From: an uncultured Roseicyclus sp.
GTDB taxonomy: Bacteria; Pseudomonadota; Alphaproteobacteria; Rhodobacterales; Rhodobacteraceae
Assembly: GCA_947500415.1 (NCBI GenBank)
Contig: CANMRT010000002.1
Coordinates: 496,001-560,000, forward strand
DNA: 64,000 bases
Reading direction: 5' to 3'
The position numbers and the translations under genes were made by a program. The notes under the pieces are model-generated. The model was not told the DNA's origin, made no database searches, and worked only from the letters and a program-made list of their open reading frames with translations. Every line of letters begins with the position of its first letter. The stretch's first letter is position 1. This document shows, one piece after another, positions 47,797-56,924 of this stretch.

Positions 47797-48777
47797 TCAG
47801 CGCATTTCTTTGCGCGCTTGCGCGATGTTCCAGATCATCACCGGCAGAACCACCAGCATGATCACGAAGGCAACAGCCGTGGCCTGCCCGTCGTCGCGGA
47901 ACATGAAATCCATCATGAAAGACGGCAGAATTTCGGTTCCGAAATTGCCCCCCGTCATGGTGTAGACGATGTCGAAAACCTTCAGGACAAGGATGGTGAT
48001 CGTCGTCCAGACCACCACAATCGTGCCCATGATCTGCGGCACCTTGATCTTGAAGAAGACCTGGAACGGGTTCGCTCCGTCGATGATCGCAGCCTCAATG
48101 GTTTCCTCGGGAATGCCGCGCAGGGCGGCGCTGAGGATGACCATGGCAAAGCCGGTCTGGATCCAGATCAGGATGATCATCAGCAGGAAGTTGTTCCAGA
48201 ACGGGATCTGAAGCGGGTCGATCCCCTCTTCCGCGCCGAAGTAGAAGCGGATCGCGTTGATGATGCCGATGTCGCCGTCCTGCGCGTAAACAAAGCGCCA
48301 GATCAGGGAGGCGCCCACAAAGCTGATCGCCATCGGCATGAAGACCAGCGATTTCGCGATATTGCCCCAACGCAGGCGGTCGGTCAGCTGTGCGATGACA
48401 AGGCCCAGGAACGTGGCACCCGCTGGCACAAACAGCGCCCAAAGGATGTTGTTGAAGAAGGCTTGCCGGAAATCGGGGTTGTTGAAGAGGCGGGCGTAGT
48501 TGCCGAGCCCAACGAATTCGTCGCCAGAGCGGTCGTAGAGCGAGCGGAAGAATGAGCCTACAACCGGGTACATCAGGTAAAGACCCAGCGCGAACATGGC
48601 GGGGAACAGGAACACCCAGGGCCGGATCATATTGGCCCGGTTGATGTTGCGGCCCGCATTCTCGCCGCGCGCGGGGAACAGCACCTTATCGAGGAACAGG
48701 TTGGCGAAGTAGAAATACCCCACACAGCCGCCCACGCCGATGATGATCGTGATGATGCCTTGAATGATTGGCGACAT
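47797..48777 (-). CDS. aglF: alpha-glucoside ABC transporter permease AglF
   Basis: A 326-residue MalF-type permease with an N-terminal anchor helix, a cytoplasmic stretch and a six-helix core. The EAA loop is in GIPEETIEAAIIDGANPFQVFFKI. It follows aglE after 166 bases that contain a strong stem-loop, then runs closely into aglG. Confidence 0.9.
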   Translation of the reverse strand: MSPIIQGIITIIIGVGGCVGYFYFANLFLDKVLFPARGENAGRNINRANMIRPWVFLFPAMFALGLYLMYPVVGSFFRSLYDRSGDEFVGLGNYARLFNNPDFRQAFFNNILWALFVPAGATFLGLVIAQLTDRLRWGNIAKSLVFMPMAISFVGASLIWRFVYAQDGDIGIINAIRFYFGAEEGIDPLQIPFWNNFLLMIILIWIQTGFAMVILSAALRGIPEETIEAAIIDGANPFQVFFKIKVPQIMGTIVVVWTTITILVLKVFDIVYTMTGGNFGTEILPSFMMDFMFRDDGQATAVAFVIMLVVLPVMIWNIAQARKEMR

Positions 48778-48888
48778 GGTGCGCCCTCCCCCCGGTCGAA
48801 TGGTGTCGGCAGATACGCTCTGGCCGGGCGGGCCCCGTGCAAGGGCCTAAGTCGTTAGAGTGCCGGTTGTCCGGTCTTTTGGGTGCAA

Positions 48889-48915
48889 CCGGCCCGCAAA
48901 TATTGCGCGGGCCGG
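48889..48915 (-). other. stem-loop between aglE and aglF
   Basis: CCGGCCCGC and GCGGGCCGG form a 9-bp perfect stem with a nine-base loop, 29 bases past the aglE stop. There is no T run. Such structures after binding-protein genes often protect the upstream mRNA and keep binding protein in excess over permeases; that role is inferred here. Confidence 0.6.
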
Positions 48916-48943
48916 AGCCGGTTCAGTGCTCCGTGAGCGGTGA

Positions 48944-50293
48944 TTACTGAACTTCGTTCCAGCGATCCTGGATACGGCCTGCGACCGAGGCCGCGTCTTC
49001 ACCGCCGACAAAGTCGACCATGCCGGACCAGAAGATGCCCTGACCGATTTCTGACGGCATCAGGTCCGATGCGTCGAAGCGGAAGGTCGTGGCACCCAGC
49101 AGGATGTCGTTCATCTGACGCAGCGTGTCAGAGGCGAACAGTTCGCTGTTCACGCCCGAATGCGGTGTCAGGAAGCCCGACTGGGCCATCCATACTTCGT
49201 GGGCGATCGGCGTCTGCAGGAAGGCGATCATGGCCTGCGCGGCCTCGCTGTCCTGGGTGATGCCGAAGGCGGTGCCTGCACCCAGAACGGGCGAGCCAAG
49301 ATCTTCGGATTCGAAGGCCGGGAAGTAGAAGAAGTCGCTGTCCGCATCTTCTGGGAAGAAGGTGGGGATGAACGACGCCTGACGGTGCATGTAGCACTCG
49401 GCCGGGAAGGTGAAGAGACCGGCAGGGCTGTCACGGAAGTCGGTGGAGGCCACAGCCTCGGACCCGCCATTCACCCAGTCGTTGTTGCGCGCGAACGAGC
49501 CGAAGACTTCGATGGCGTTCACAACCGCTGGATCGTCAAAGCCGATCTCGTTGGAAACCCACTGGTCATAGACCGACGGATCCTGCGTGCGCAGCATGAT
49601 GTCTTCAACCCAGTCGGTTGCGGGCCAGCCAGTTGCGGCACCGGAACCCAGACCGATGCACCAAGGCGTCTCGCCGTCGGCAACGATCTGATCGGACAGC
49701 GCAATCAGGTCTTCCATGGTCTCAGGAATGTCGTAGCCTGCTTCGTCGAAGGCTTCCGGCGAATACCAGACCAGCGATTTTACGTCGACCTTGTAGAAGA
49801 AGCCGTACAGAGCCTCTTCCCCGTCGGGTCCAGCGGCGGTTGCCAGCGACACCCAGGATTCACCCGCGGCGTAGTTTTCGCGGATCCAGTCAGCGGTCTC
49901 TGCGCTGAGCGGCGTCAGCTCACCGCGCGAGGCGAGGTCAGCGATCAGACCGGGCTGCGGGAAGACGGCGATGTTGGGGGCCGAATCGGCCTGCGTCGCG
50001 ATCACGATGTCCTGCTCGAAACTGTCCGAGCCGGAGTATTCGACAACCGCACCCGTCGCGGATTCGAAGTAGTCGAGGACCGAGTTCACCAGTTCCGCGT
50101 CAGCGCCAGTCCAGGGACCGGTGATCGTGACGGTCTGACCCGCAAGATCGAATGCCTCAGCGTATGTGTTGTAGCTGTCCCAGTTAAAATCGCCTTCACC
50201 AACGGCAAAAACGTGGTTGATGTGTCCATCAGCCAGTGCGCCGCTCGCGGAAAGTGCCAGTGCAGCCGCACTGGCGAGATACATCTTTTTCAT
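48944..50293 (-). CDS. aglE: alpha-glucoside ABC transporter substrate-binding protein
   Basis: A 449-residue periplasmic binding protein with signal peptide (MKKMYLASAAALALSASGALA) and the type 1 extracellular solute-binding fold (VTITGPWTGADAELVN; ATQADSAPNIAVFPQPG). It delivers alpha-glucosides to AglFG. The start at 50293 is supported by GGAGG six to seven bases upstream; the longer frame upstream is the divergent promoter. First gene of the operon, with a LacI-type palindrome 68 bases upstream. Confidence 0.92.
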   Translation of the reverse strand: MKKMYLASAAALALSASGALADGHINHVFAVGEGDFNWDSYNTYAEAFDLAGQTVTITGPWTGADAELVNSVLDYFESATGAVVEYSGSDSFEQDIVIATQADSAPNIAVFPQPGLIADLASRGELTPLSAETADWIRENYAAGESWVSLATAAGPDGEEALYGFFYKVDVKSLVWYSPEAFDEAGYDIPETMEDLIALSDQIVADGETPWCIGLGSGAATGWPATDWVEDIMLRTQDPSVYDQWVSNEIGFDDPAVVNAIEVFGSFARNNDWVNGGSEAVASTDFRDSPAGLFTFPAECYMHRQASFIPTFFPEDADSDFFYFPAFESEDLGSPVLGAGTAFGITQDSEAAQAMIAFLQTPIAHEVWMAQSGFLTPHSGVNSELFASDTLRQMNDILLGATTFRFDASDLMPSEIGQGIFWSGMVDFVGGEDAASVAGRIQDRWNEVQ

Positions 50294-50360
50294 AGGTGAC
50301 CTCCCAGTCAATTTCGCCCGGACCGTGATCCGGCGCGTGCATTGCCCGCCGCCCTTCTCT

Positions 50361-50374
50361 CCAAAGCGCTTTGG
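50361..50374. promoter_or_regulatory. AglR operator upstream of aglE
   Basis: CCAAAGCGCTTTGG is a perfect 14-bp palindrome with the AGCGCT core of LacI operators. It lies 68 bases before aglE in the divergent aglE-aglR region. Regulation by the adjacent LacI-family AglR is the natural inference. Confidence 0.7.
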
Positions 50375-50524
50375 GTTGCCCGTAACCTTGCCGATGCAAG
50401 CGTCTCTGTCAATGAGACTCTGCGGGCGCGTGATTTTCAAGGCATTTTCTAATGTTTTTCTATGGCCCGCTCCAAAATACCCCTTTGACAGCCTGCGATC
50501 TGCCTCGTTAGCTTGCTTGCGAAT

Positions 50525-50540
50525 TTCGAAGCGCTTTGAA
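50525..50540. promoter_or_regulatory. second AglR operator, at aglR
   Basis: TTCGAAGCGCTTTGAA is a 16-bp palindrome with one mismatched pair, 13 bases before the aglR start codon. It resembles the site near aglE and would allow autoregulation. Confidence 0.6.
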
Positions 50541-50552
50541 AGCGGTTTTCTT

Positions 50553-51590
50553 ATGAATCTCAAGCAATTGTCCGAGTCGCTCGGGCTAAGCCAAACAACT
50601 GTGAGCCGAGCTTTGAACGGCTACCCCGAGGTTCGGGAAGAAACCCGCCTGCGCGTTCTGGCCGCAGCTGAGGCTGCAAGCTACACCCCAAATGCCAAAG
50701 CCCGCCGCCTTGCCACAGGCCGCGCCATGGCAATCGGCCACGTGATGCCGCTGACCGGCAAAGAGGAACTGGTAAACCCGATCTTCGCCGACTTTATTGC
50801 CGGCGCCGGAGAGGTCTATGCACGTGAGGGCTACGACCTGCTGTTGTCGATGGTCCCGGCAGAAGGCACAGAGGCCGCTTACCGCCAGATGGCCGCCAAC
50901 GCATCCGTTGATGCGGTGATGGTGCAAGCCCCCACGATGGATGATCCGCGCGTGCCCCTGCTGCAAGAACTGGGACTGCCCTTCCTTGTCCATGGGCGCA
51001 CCGGAGCGCCGGAAGGATATTCATGGCTCGACGTGGCCAACATCCGTGCCTTCCGCCGCGCGACAGAGCTGCTGCTGGACCTTGGACACCGCCGGATCGC
51101 GCTCATCAACGGCCAGGAAAGCCTCGACTTCGCCCGCCGCCGTCGGATGGGGTTTGAACAGGCCATGGGCGCACGCGACATTGCACCGAACCCGCTATGG
51201 ATGCGGTCAGACGTGATGACCGAGCAATATGGATACCGCGCCGCCTGCGAAATGCTGGACGCCCATGACCGGCCCACGGCGTTCCTCGCCTCGTCCATCA
51301 TCCCTGCCATCGGCATTCGTCGCGCGGCGGGGGAACGGGGGCTGCGGATCGGGAAGGATGTGTCGATCATCTGCCACGACGATTCGCTCAGCTACATGGG
51401 CAACGAGGGCACGCTTGCCCCTGATGGTCCCGCCTTCACCGCGACCCGATCCTCCATCCGGGCGGCGGGGCAGCGGTGTGCCGAGATACTGCTCAGCCTG
51501 ATTGACGATCCGACCCAACCCCCGATCCAGGAGTTGTGGGAAACCGACCTGTCCCTTGGGCGTTCCACCGGACCTGCCCCTGTCGGTTGA
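50553..51590 (+). CDS. aglR: LacI-family regulator of alpha-glucoside use
   Basis: A 345-residue LacI-family repressor. The HTH and hinge are MNLKQLSESLGLSQTTVSRA, LNGYPEVREETRLRV; the rest is a periplasmic-binding-like sugar-sensing domain (AIGHVMPLTGKEE; ERGLRIGKDVSIICHDD). It is divergent from aglE and followed after 43 bases by a GH1 glucosidase and then glk, so it probably controls both directions through the two AGCGCT palindromes. Confidence 0.9.
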   Translation: MNLKQLSESLGLSQTTVSRALNGYPEVREETRLRVLAAAEAASYTPNAKARRLATGRAMAIGHVMPLTGKEELVNPIFADFIAGAGEVYAREGYDLLLSMVPAEGTEAAYRQMAANASVDAVMVQAPTMDDPRVPLLQELGLPFLVHGRTGAPEGYSWLDVANIRAFRRATELLLDLGHRRIALINGQESLDFARRRRMGFEQAMGARDIAPNPLWMRSDVMTEQYGYRAACEMLDAHDRPTAFLASSIIPAIGIRRAAGERGLRIGKDVSIICHDDSLSYMGNEGTLAPDGPAFTATRSSIRAAGQRCAEILLSLIDDPTQPPIQELWETDLSLGRSTGPAPVG

Positions 51591-51633
51591 CCCCCGTTTC
51601 ACGCAACAAGATCCATGCAAGGACTTGCCCATC

Positions 51634-52959
51634 ATGAACTTCACACGCGCCGATTTCCCCGACGGCTTCCGCTTTGGTGTCGCAACCTCGGCCTATCAAA
51701 TCGAAGGCCACCAGTTCGGCGGCGCGGGGCAGACCCATTGGGACAGCTTCGCCGCCACGCCCGGCAATGTCGTGCGGTTTGAAAACGGCGCGCTGGCCTG
51801 CGATCACTACAACCGGTTGGACGAAGATCTGGACCTGATCGCGGGGCTTGGCGCGGATGTTTACCGCTTCAGCACATCCTGGGCGCGGGTGATGCCTGAG
51901 GGCTCAGGCGCCGTGAACGAAGCGGGCCTCGATTTCTATGACCGGCTGGTGGACGGGCTGCTGGAAAGGGGCATATCCCCTGCCCTGACCTTGTATCACT
52001 GGGAGCTTCCGCAACCGCTGGCCGACCTCGGCGGTTGGCGCAACGCCGATATGCCGAACTGGTTTGCCGATTACACCGAAGTTGTCGCCAAACGACTTGG
52101 CGACCGCCTATGGTCCGCCGCCCCGATCAATGAACCCTGGTGCGTGGGCTGGCTGAGCCACTTCGACGGGCACCATGCCCCCGGCCTACGCGACATCCGC
52201 GCAACGGCTCGCGCGATGCATCACGTCCTGGTTAGCCATGGGCGCTCCATTCAGGTGATGAAGGGTCTCGGCGTTCAGAACCTGGGCGCTGTATGCAATT
52301 TCGAATGGTCCACACCGGCCAGCGACAGCGCGGAGGATCAGGCCGCTGCCACCCGCTACGACGCAATCTACAACCGTTTCTTCCTGGGCGGCCTCTTCAA
52401 AGGGGAATACCCGGCGGAGGTTCTGGACGGGTTGGAGCCGCATCTGCCCGACGGCTGGCAGGACGATTTCCCGGTGATCCAATCCCCGCTCGATTGGGCT
52501 GGCGTCAACTTCTACACCCGCAAACGGATTGCTCACCGCCCGAATGCCCCTTGGCCCGCTTATGAAGAGATGCCCACCCAAGGCCCGCTGACCGATATGG
52601 GGTGGGAGATTTACCCCGACGCGTTGCAGATGTTCCTGACCCGCATGGCGCGGGAACACACGGGCGACCTGCCGATTTACGTGACCGAAAATGGTATGGC
52701 GTCGGCCACCAACCCGGACCCGGATCGCATCGACTACCTCGACCAACACCTGCGCGCTGTGCAGGCCGCTGTGGCTGAGGGCGCGCCGGTGGCCGGGTAT
52801 TACGTCTGGTCCCTGATGGACAATTACGAATGGGCGCTGGGGTACGAGAAGCGCTTCGGCCTTGTCCATGTTGACTTCGAGACCTTGGCAAGGACGCCCA
52901 AAGCATCCTATCACGCGCTGGCGGAATGGTGGCGAGCGGGCCGCGAGGACGCATTGTGA
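51634..52959 (+). CDS. beta-glucosidase (GH1)
   Basis: A 441-residue GH1 family enzyme that releases glucose from beta-glucosides in the cytoplasm. Signatures are the N-terminal FRFGVATSAYQIEG, the acid/base Glu in APINEPWC and the nucleophile Glu in IYVTENGMAS. The start at 51634 has AAGGA upstream. It is co-directional with aglR and glk. The subsite preference, and why a beta-glucosidase sits in an alpha-glucoside locus, cannot be read from sequence. Confidence 0.92.
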   Translation: MNFTRADFPDGFRFGVATSAYQIEGHQFGGAGQTHWDSFAATPGNVVRFENGALACDHYNRLDEDLDLIAGLGADVYRFSTSWARVMPEGSGAVNEAGLDFYDRLVDGLLERGISPALTLYHWELPQPLADLGGWRNADMPNWFADYTEVVAKRLGDRLWSAAPINEPWCVGWLSHFDGHHAPGLRDIRATARAMHHVLVSHGRSIQVMKGLGVQNLGAVCNFEWSTPASDSAEDQAAATRYDAIYNRFFLGGLFKGEYPAEVLDGLEPHLPDGWQDDFPVIQSPLDWAGVNFYTRKRIAHRPNAPWPAYEEMPTQGPLTDMGWEIYPDALQMFLTRMAREHTGDLPIYVTENGMASATNPDPDRIDYLDQHLRAVQAAVAEGAPVAGYYVWSLMDNYEWALGYEKRFGLVHVDFETLARTPKASYHALAEWWRAGREDAL

Positions 52960-53018
52960 TCCGGGCTGTTTTGATTTATTTTGACGCCTGAAATTAAACT
53001 GGCCCCGAAGGAAACCTG

Positions 53019-53957
53019 ATGTCCCTTTCGCTTGTTGCCGATATTGGCGGGACCAACACGCGCGTTGCCTTGGCGCGAGGCGCCGCCGTGGCGACCGAAA
53101 CGGTCACACGCTTCCGCAACGCCGAACATGACGGCATCGGCGACGTGATCACGCGGTATCTGGAGCAGACCGGAACCTCGGATGAGGCGATCACCGGGGC
53201 CTGCGTGGCCATGGCCGGGCCGGTCCATGATGGTGTCGGCACGCTGACCAATCTGGATTGGCGCATCGACAAGGCGGTGCTGGCCGATGTGTTGAGCGCC
53301 GAGAAAGTCGCGGTGCTGAACGACCTGCAGGCGCAGGGCCACGCCATTGGACATATCGCGGAGGCTGACCTTCAGGTCGTGCTGCCGCAGCCCGAGGTCA
53401 ATGAGAACGCGGCCAAACTGGTCATTGGCCTGGGCACCGGCTTCAACGCCTGCCCTGTCTTCGACACCGGCGCGGGCCGCTTTGTGCCACCGTCCGAGGC
53501 CGGTCATGTCAGCCTGCCCGCCTCCATCATCGAACTACACCCTTTGCTGGGGGAATTGGGCGATGCGATGGGCTACCCGTCGGTGGAAGAGGCCCTGTCG
53601 GGGCGCGGCGTTAGCCACCTGCACCGGGCGCTCCATGGAGAGACGGTGGAGCCGTCGGAAATCCTCGCACAAATGGGCACGGGCGACGCCAAGGCGCGGG
53701 CCACCTGCGGGCTATATGTGCGGGTTCTGGGCGAAGTCGCGGGCAATCTGGCCCTGTCGCATCTGCCCTTCGGTGGCATCTATATCGTCGGCGGCGTCAG
53801 CCGGGCCTTCGCGCCCTATCTGGAAAGCTGCGGCTTTGCAGAGGCGTTTCGCGCCAAAGGCCGGTTCTCGGACTTCATGGAAAATTTCGGGGTCAGCGTG
53901 GTCAGCGACGATTACGCCGCCCTGACGGGCTGCGCCAACCACCTGTCGCACCTGTAA
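53019..53957 (+). CDS. glk: glucokinase
   Basis: Phosphorylates glucose to glucose-6-phosphate with ATP. The 312-residue protein is of the bacterial Glk family: phosphate loop LVADIGGTNTRVALARG, NDLQAQGHAI with the catalytic Asp, LGTGFNACPV, and EAGHVSLPA. It receives glucose from AglA and the GH1 enzyme and passes it to zwf. It starts 59 bases after the GH1 gene and converges on the aldo-keto reductase gene. Confidence 0.93.
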   Translation: MSLSLVADIGGTNTRVALARGAAVATETVTRFRNAEHDGIGDVITRYLEQTGTSDEAITGACVAMAGPVHDGVGTLTNLDWRIDKAVLADVLSAEKVAVLNDLQAQGHAIGHIAEADLQVVLPQPEVNENAAKLVIGLGTGFNACPVFDTGAGRFVPPSEAGHVSLPASIIELHPLLGELGDAMGYPSVEEALSGRGVSHLHRALHGETVEPSEILAQMGTGDAKARATCGLYVRVLGEVAGNLALSHLPFGGIYIVGGVSRAFAPYLESCGFAEAFRAKGRFSDFMENFGVSVVSDDYAALTGCANHLSHL

Positions 53958-53999
53958 CGCCTCAATCGCTCCTCAGCGCTGGCGCGCGTCCTCGCAACT

Positions 54000-54890
54000 T
54001 CAAGCCACTTCGTGGCCCATGGCGGCGGTGTAGATTTCAAACCAATCAACGCGGCTGAGATCGACTTTAACAGCGTCCGAGAGAGCTTTGATCCGATTGA
54101 GATTATTGGTTCCCATCACCGGCAGGATCTTGGCCGGATGACGCAGTAGCCAGGCAACGGCAACCGCGTCGACACCCACGCCTTGCTCCGCCGCGATGCG
54201 GTCCAGAACGATGCGCACCGCTGCGCCTTCGTCACCAAAAAGCGTGCCGCCAGCCAGGGGCGACCACGCCATCAGCGGCTGACCCTGGCGCTGGTGGAAG
54301 GCCAGATCCCCATTGGTGAAGGGCGCGTGGTGCAGGACCGACATTTCGATTTGGTTGGTGGCCAGCGGCGTGTCCATCGCGGATTGCAAAAGCTCCCAAT
54401 CCCACGGGCGGAAGTTCGACACGCCCACCGCGCGGACCTTGCCGGATGCCACGAGCTTGTCGAGGCAGGCGCCAGTCTCCGCATGATCCATCAGCGGATC
54501 GGGACGGTGGATCAACAGGAGATCAATGACATCAATTGCCATATCTTTCAGGGAGTTATCGACACAAGCTGCGACATACTCCGCGCTGGTGTCGTAGTAC
54601 TTCACCCGCTTGTCGGAGTGCTTCCCGATGGGCGCCACGATATCGCATTTGGTCACGATCTCGATCTGATCGCGCAGCTGCGGGGCGCCCTTCAGGCACT
54701 CACCCAAAAGCGCCTCGGCGATATAGCCGCCGTAGATGTCGGCCTGATCCATCGTGGTGATGCCCTGCTCCAGGCAGGCCTCGACCTTCGCTTGCACGTG
54801 GGCGGGCGAGGTATCTTCGTCATCGCCCAGACGCCACATGCCGTAGACGATCTGGGACATCTCGATGCCCCCAACAGAAATGCGGTTCAT
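54000..54890 (-). CDS. aldo-keto reductase (candidate SmoB-like)
   Basis: A 296-residue NADPH-dependent aldo-keto reductase. The catalytic tetrad is visible: Asp and Tyr in TMDQADIYGGY, Lys in IVTKCDI, His in LLLIHRPDPL. NADPH loops are SNFRPWDWELL and VMGTNNLNRI. It begins in a TGATG overlap with the stop of the upstream monooxygenase, so the two are translationally coupled. In the sulfoquinovose sulfo-ASMO pathway an AKR (SmoB) reduces 6-oxo-glucose to glucose, and the coupling to an SsuD-like enzyme suggests that role. Other AKR substrates remain possible. Confidence 0.82.
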   Translation of the reverse strand: MNRISVGGIEMSQIVYGMWRLGDDEDTSPAHVQAKVEACLEQGITTMDQADIYGGYIAEALLGECLKGAPQLRDQIEIVTKCDIVAPIGKHSDKRVKYYDTSAEYVAACVDNSLKDMAIDVIDLLLIHRPDPLMDHAETGACLDKLVASGKVRAVGVSNFRPWDWELLQSAMDTPLATNQIEMSVLHHAPFTNGDLAFHQRQGQPLMAWSPLAGGTLFGDEGAAVRIVLDRIAAEQGVGVDAVAVAWLLRHPAKILPVMGTNNLNRIKALSDAVKVDLSRVDWFEIYTAAMGHEVA

Positions 54891-56044
54891 CAGCGTCTCT
54901 CTCCCACTCCCAGTGGCGTGGCGGGGGTGCTGGCTGGCACGCGTCCGTAAACCTCTGGCATTGAACATGTTTTCAGTTCCGGCATGACCAGCCGGCCGAA
55001 GTGTTTGCATTCATCCATATGCGGATAACCCGAGAAGATGAAGGCGCGGATGCCCATCTTTTTGTATTCCTCGATCTGGGTCAGGACCTGATCGGCGGAG
55101 CCCACCAAGGCCGCACCGCAACCCGACCGCGCGCGGCCAATGCCGGTCCAAAGGTGCGGTTCAACATATCCGTATTTGTCCGCCAATTCGCGGGCTTTGG
55201 CCTGATGCGACACGCCAAGAGACGTGCTGTCCAAGGCCCGCTCGCGGATCAACTGGCCGTATTCGTCATCCAGCTTGCTCGTCAGATGCTCGGCATATTC
55301 CCGCGCCTCGACCTCGGTATCGCGCACGATCATATGGACTCGCAGACCGTAGTCGAGCGTCCGACCATAGCGTTCAGCCACAGCGTTCACATCGCGCATC
55401 CGTCCCGCCAACGCCTCCTTCGGCTCGGGCCACATGAGGTAGACGTCGCAATGCTGGCCGCAAAGTTCCAGCGCCGACGGGGAGTAACCGCCGAAGTAGA
55501 GCAGCGGCCCACCGGTCTGATACGGGCGCACGGGATCGGTGGTTAAGCCCGCGAAATCATAGACTTCGCCCTTGTAGTTAATCTCATCCTGGGTCCAGGC
55601 CTGCTTCAGGATCTCCACCACCTCGCGGGAGCGCTGATAGCGATAGGCACTGTCTTCCTTCTGGCCGGGGAAATCGCTTGAAATGATGTTCACCGTCAGC
55701 CGCCCTTCCAGCATGTGGTCGAGCGTGGCGATAGTGCGGGCCAGCATGATTGGCTGCATCTCACCACAGCGCACGGCGGCCAGCAGGTTGATTCTTTCGG
55801 TGATCGGCGCGCAGCCCGCAACAAACGACAGCGTGTCTTGTCCCACCTGGAAGGACGACGGGCAGAGGATATTGCCAAAGCCCTGTCGCTCGGCCTCTTT
55901 CACGATGCCTGAGCAATGCTCCCACGACGACCGCAGCTTGCCATCGGGCACACCCAAAAATTCGTAGTCATCCGAACAAAGGGCTGCGAACCAGCTGACT
56001 TCGGCGGCGTCCAGATCGGCCGATGTGACGGGAACCACTGTCAT
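54890..56044 (-). CDS. SsuD-like FMNH2-dependent monooxygenase (candidate sulfoquinovose monooxygenase)
   Basis: A 384-residue bacterial-luciferase-fold enzyme close to alkanesulfonate monooxygenase: RLTVNIISSDFPGQKEDSAY is the substrate-loop strand, LLYFGGYSPSALELC follows, RVHMIVRDTEVEA carries the Arg-His pair, and GIGRARSGCGAALVGSADQV has the mobile-loop Arg and flavin-phosphate region. Family members cleave C-S bonds releasing sulfite. Coupling to an AKR argues for SmoC (sulfoquinovose to 6-oxo-glucose plus sulfite). No flavin reductase is in the window. The start has a strong GGAGG site. Confidence 0.85.
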   Translation of the reverse strand: MTVVPVTSADLDAAEVSWFAALCSDDYEFLGVPDGKLRSSWEHCSGIVKEAERQGFGNILCPSSFQVGQDTLSFVAGCAPITERINLLAAVRCGEMQPIMLARTIATLDHMLEGRLTVNIISSDFPGQKEDSAYRYQRSREVVEILKQAWTQDEINYKGEVYDFAGLTTDPVRPYQTGGPLLYFGGYSPSALELCGQHCDVYLMWPEPKEALAGRMRDVNAVAERYGRTLDYGLRVHMIVRDTEVEAREYAEHLTSKLDDEYGQLIRERALDSTSLGVSHQAKARELADKYGYVEPHLWTGIGRARSGCGAALVGSADQVLTQIEEYKKMGIRAFIFSGYPHMDECKHFGRLVMPELKTCSMPEVYGRVPASTPATPLGVGERR

Positions 56045-56098
56045 GTTCGCCTCCTCCCTTGCGCGAATGGTGCATCTCGGGTAGCACCGAAAATGTAC

Positions 56099-56118
56099 TA
56101 TATCAATGGTATATCAAT
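56099..56118. promoter_or_regulatory. tandem repeat TATATCAAT in the monooxygenase/GntR intergenic region
   Basis: TATATCAAT occurs twice, separated by GG, giving an 11-base period close to one DNA turn. It lies in the 100 bases between the divergent monooxygenase and GntR genes and is strikingly AT-rich for this genome. It may be the GntR operator or a -10 region. Confidence 0.5.
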
Positions 56119-56144
56119 TCCGGCCAGCGAGGGAGGACGCGCGA

Positions 56145-56896
56145 TGCCGAAGACGCTGCGCGCCACCCCGCAGACGCCGCCCGCGGACGCCCCCACAGGC
56201 GCCCTGCCCACCTACCTGCGCATCGCAGAGGAGCTGACGCGCGACATCGGCTCGGGCCGGTTGAAGGCGGGTGACAAGCTGGCCCCCGAACGCGCCATGG
56301 CCGCAGAGAAGGGCGTGGCCGTGGCCACCCTGCGCAAAGCGCTGCAACTGCTGGTCGACCGGGAGTTGATCGAGCGGCGGCAGGGCTCGGGCAACTACAT
56401 CCTTGGCGGAAATCGCTCGGTCGGAACCTATGCGCTTTTGCGGCTGGAACTTGCGGGCACCGGCGGCGGGCTGCCCACAGCACGGCTCCTTGATATGACC
56501 CGCGCCGCAAAGCCGACGGCCCTGCCACGCATCGGCCCATCGGACTTTGGCCTGCGCATCCGGCGCTTGCGGTTCCTGTCCGACACGCCTGTGGCCGTAG
56601 AGGAAATCTGGCTCGACGCGCGCTGGCTCGACAGGGGCGCGTTGACGCCACGCACCGTGTCGGAATCGCTCTACCGCACCTATGAAGACCGCCTCGGACT
56701 GAAGATCGACGCCGCCGAAGACGTGATCCGCGCCGGGCCGCTTCCAAACTGGGCACCGGATGATCTGGGGGCAACGCCAGGGACCACAATGGCCCTGATC
56801 GAGCGCCGCGCCTTCGACCAAACCGGCGCACCGGCTGAAGCCAGTTGGACATGGTACGACCCCACTCGTGCCCAATATTTCGCGAGGGTGCCATGA
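56145..56896 (+). CDS. GntR/HutC-family regulator
   Basis: A 250-residue regulator. The winged helix is LPTYLRIAEELTRDIGSGRL through GDKLAPERAMAAEKGVAV and RRQGSGNYI; the C-terminus is a UTRA-type ligand domain (LRIRRLRFLSDTPVAVEEIW). The start at 56145 follows GGGAGG. Being divergent from the monooxygenase and upstream of the oxidoreductase and kinase genes, it is the obvious local regulator. The effector would be a sugar phosphate or related acid. Confidence 0.86.
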
Positions 56897-56924
56897 CACC
56901 GCGCTTGCAACAGGGAAACACTAC

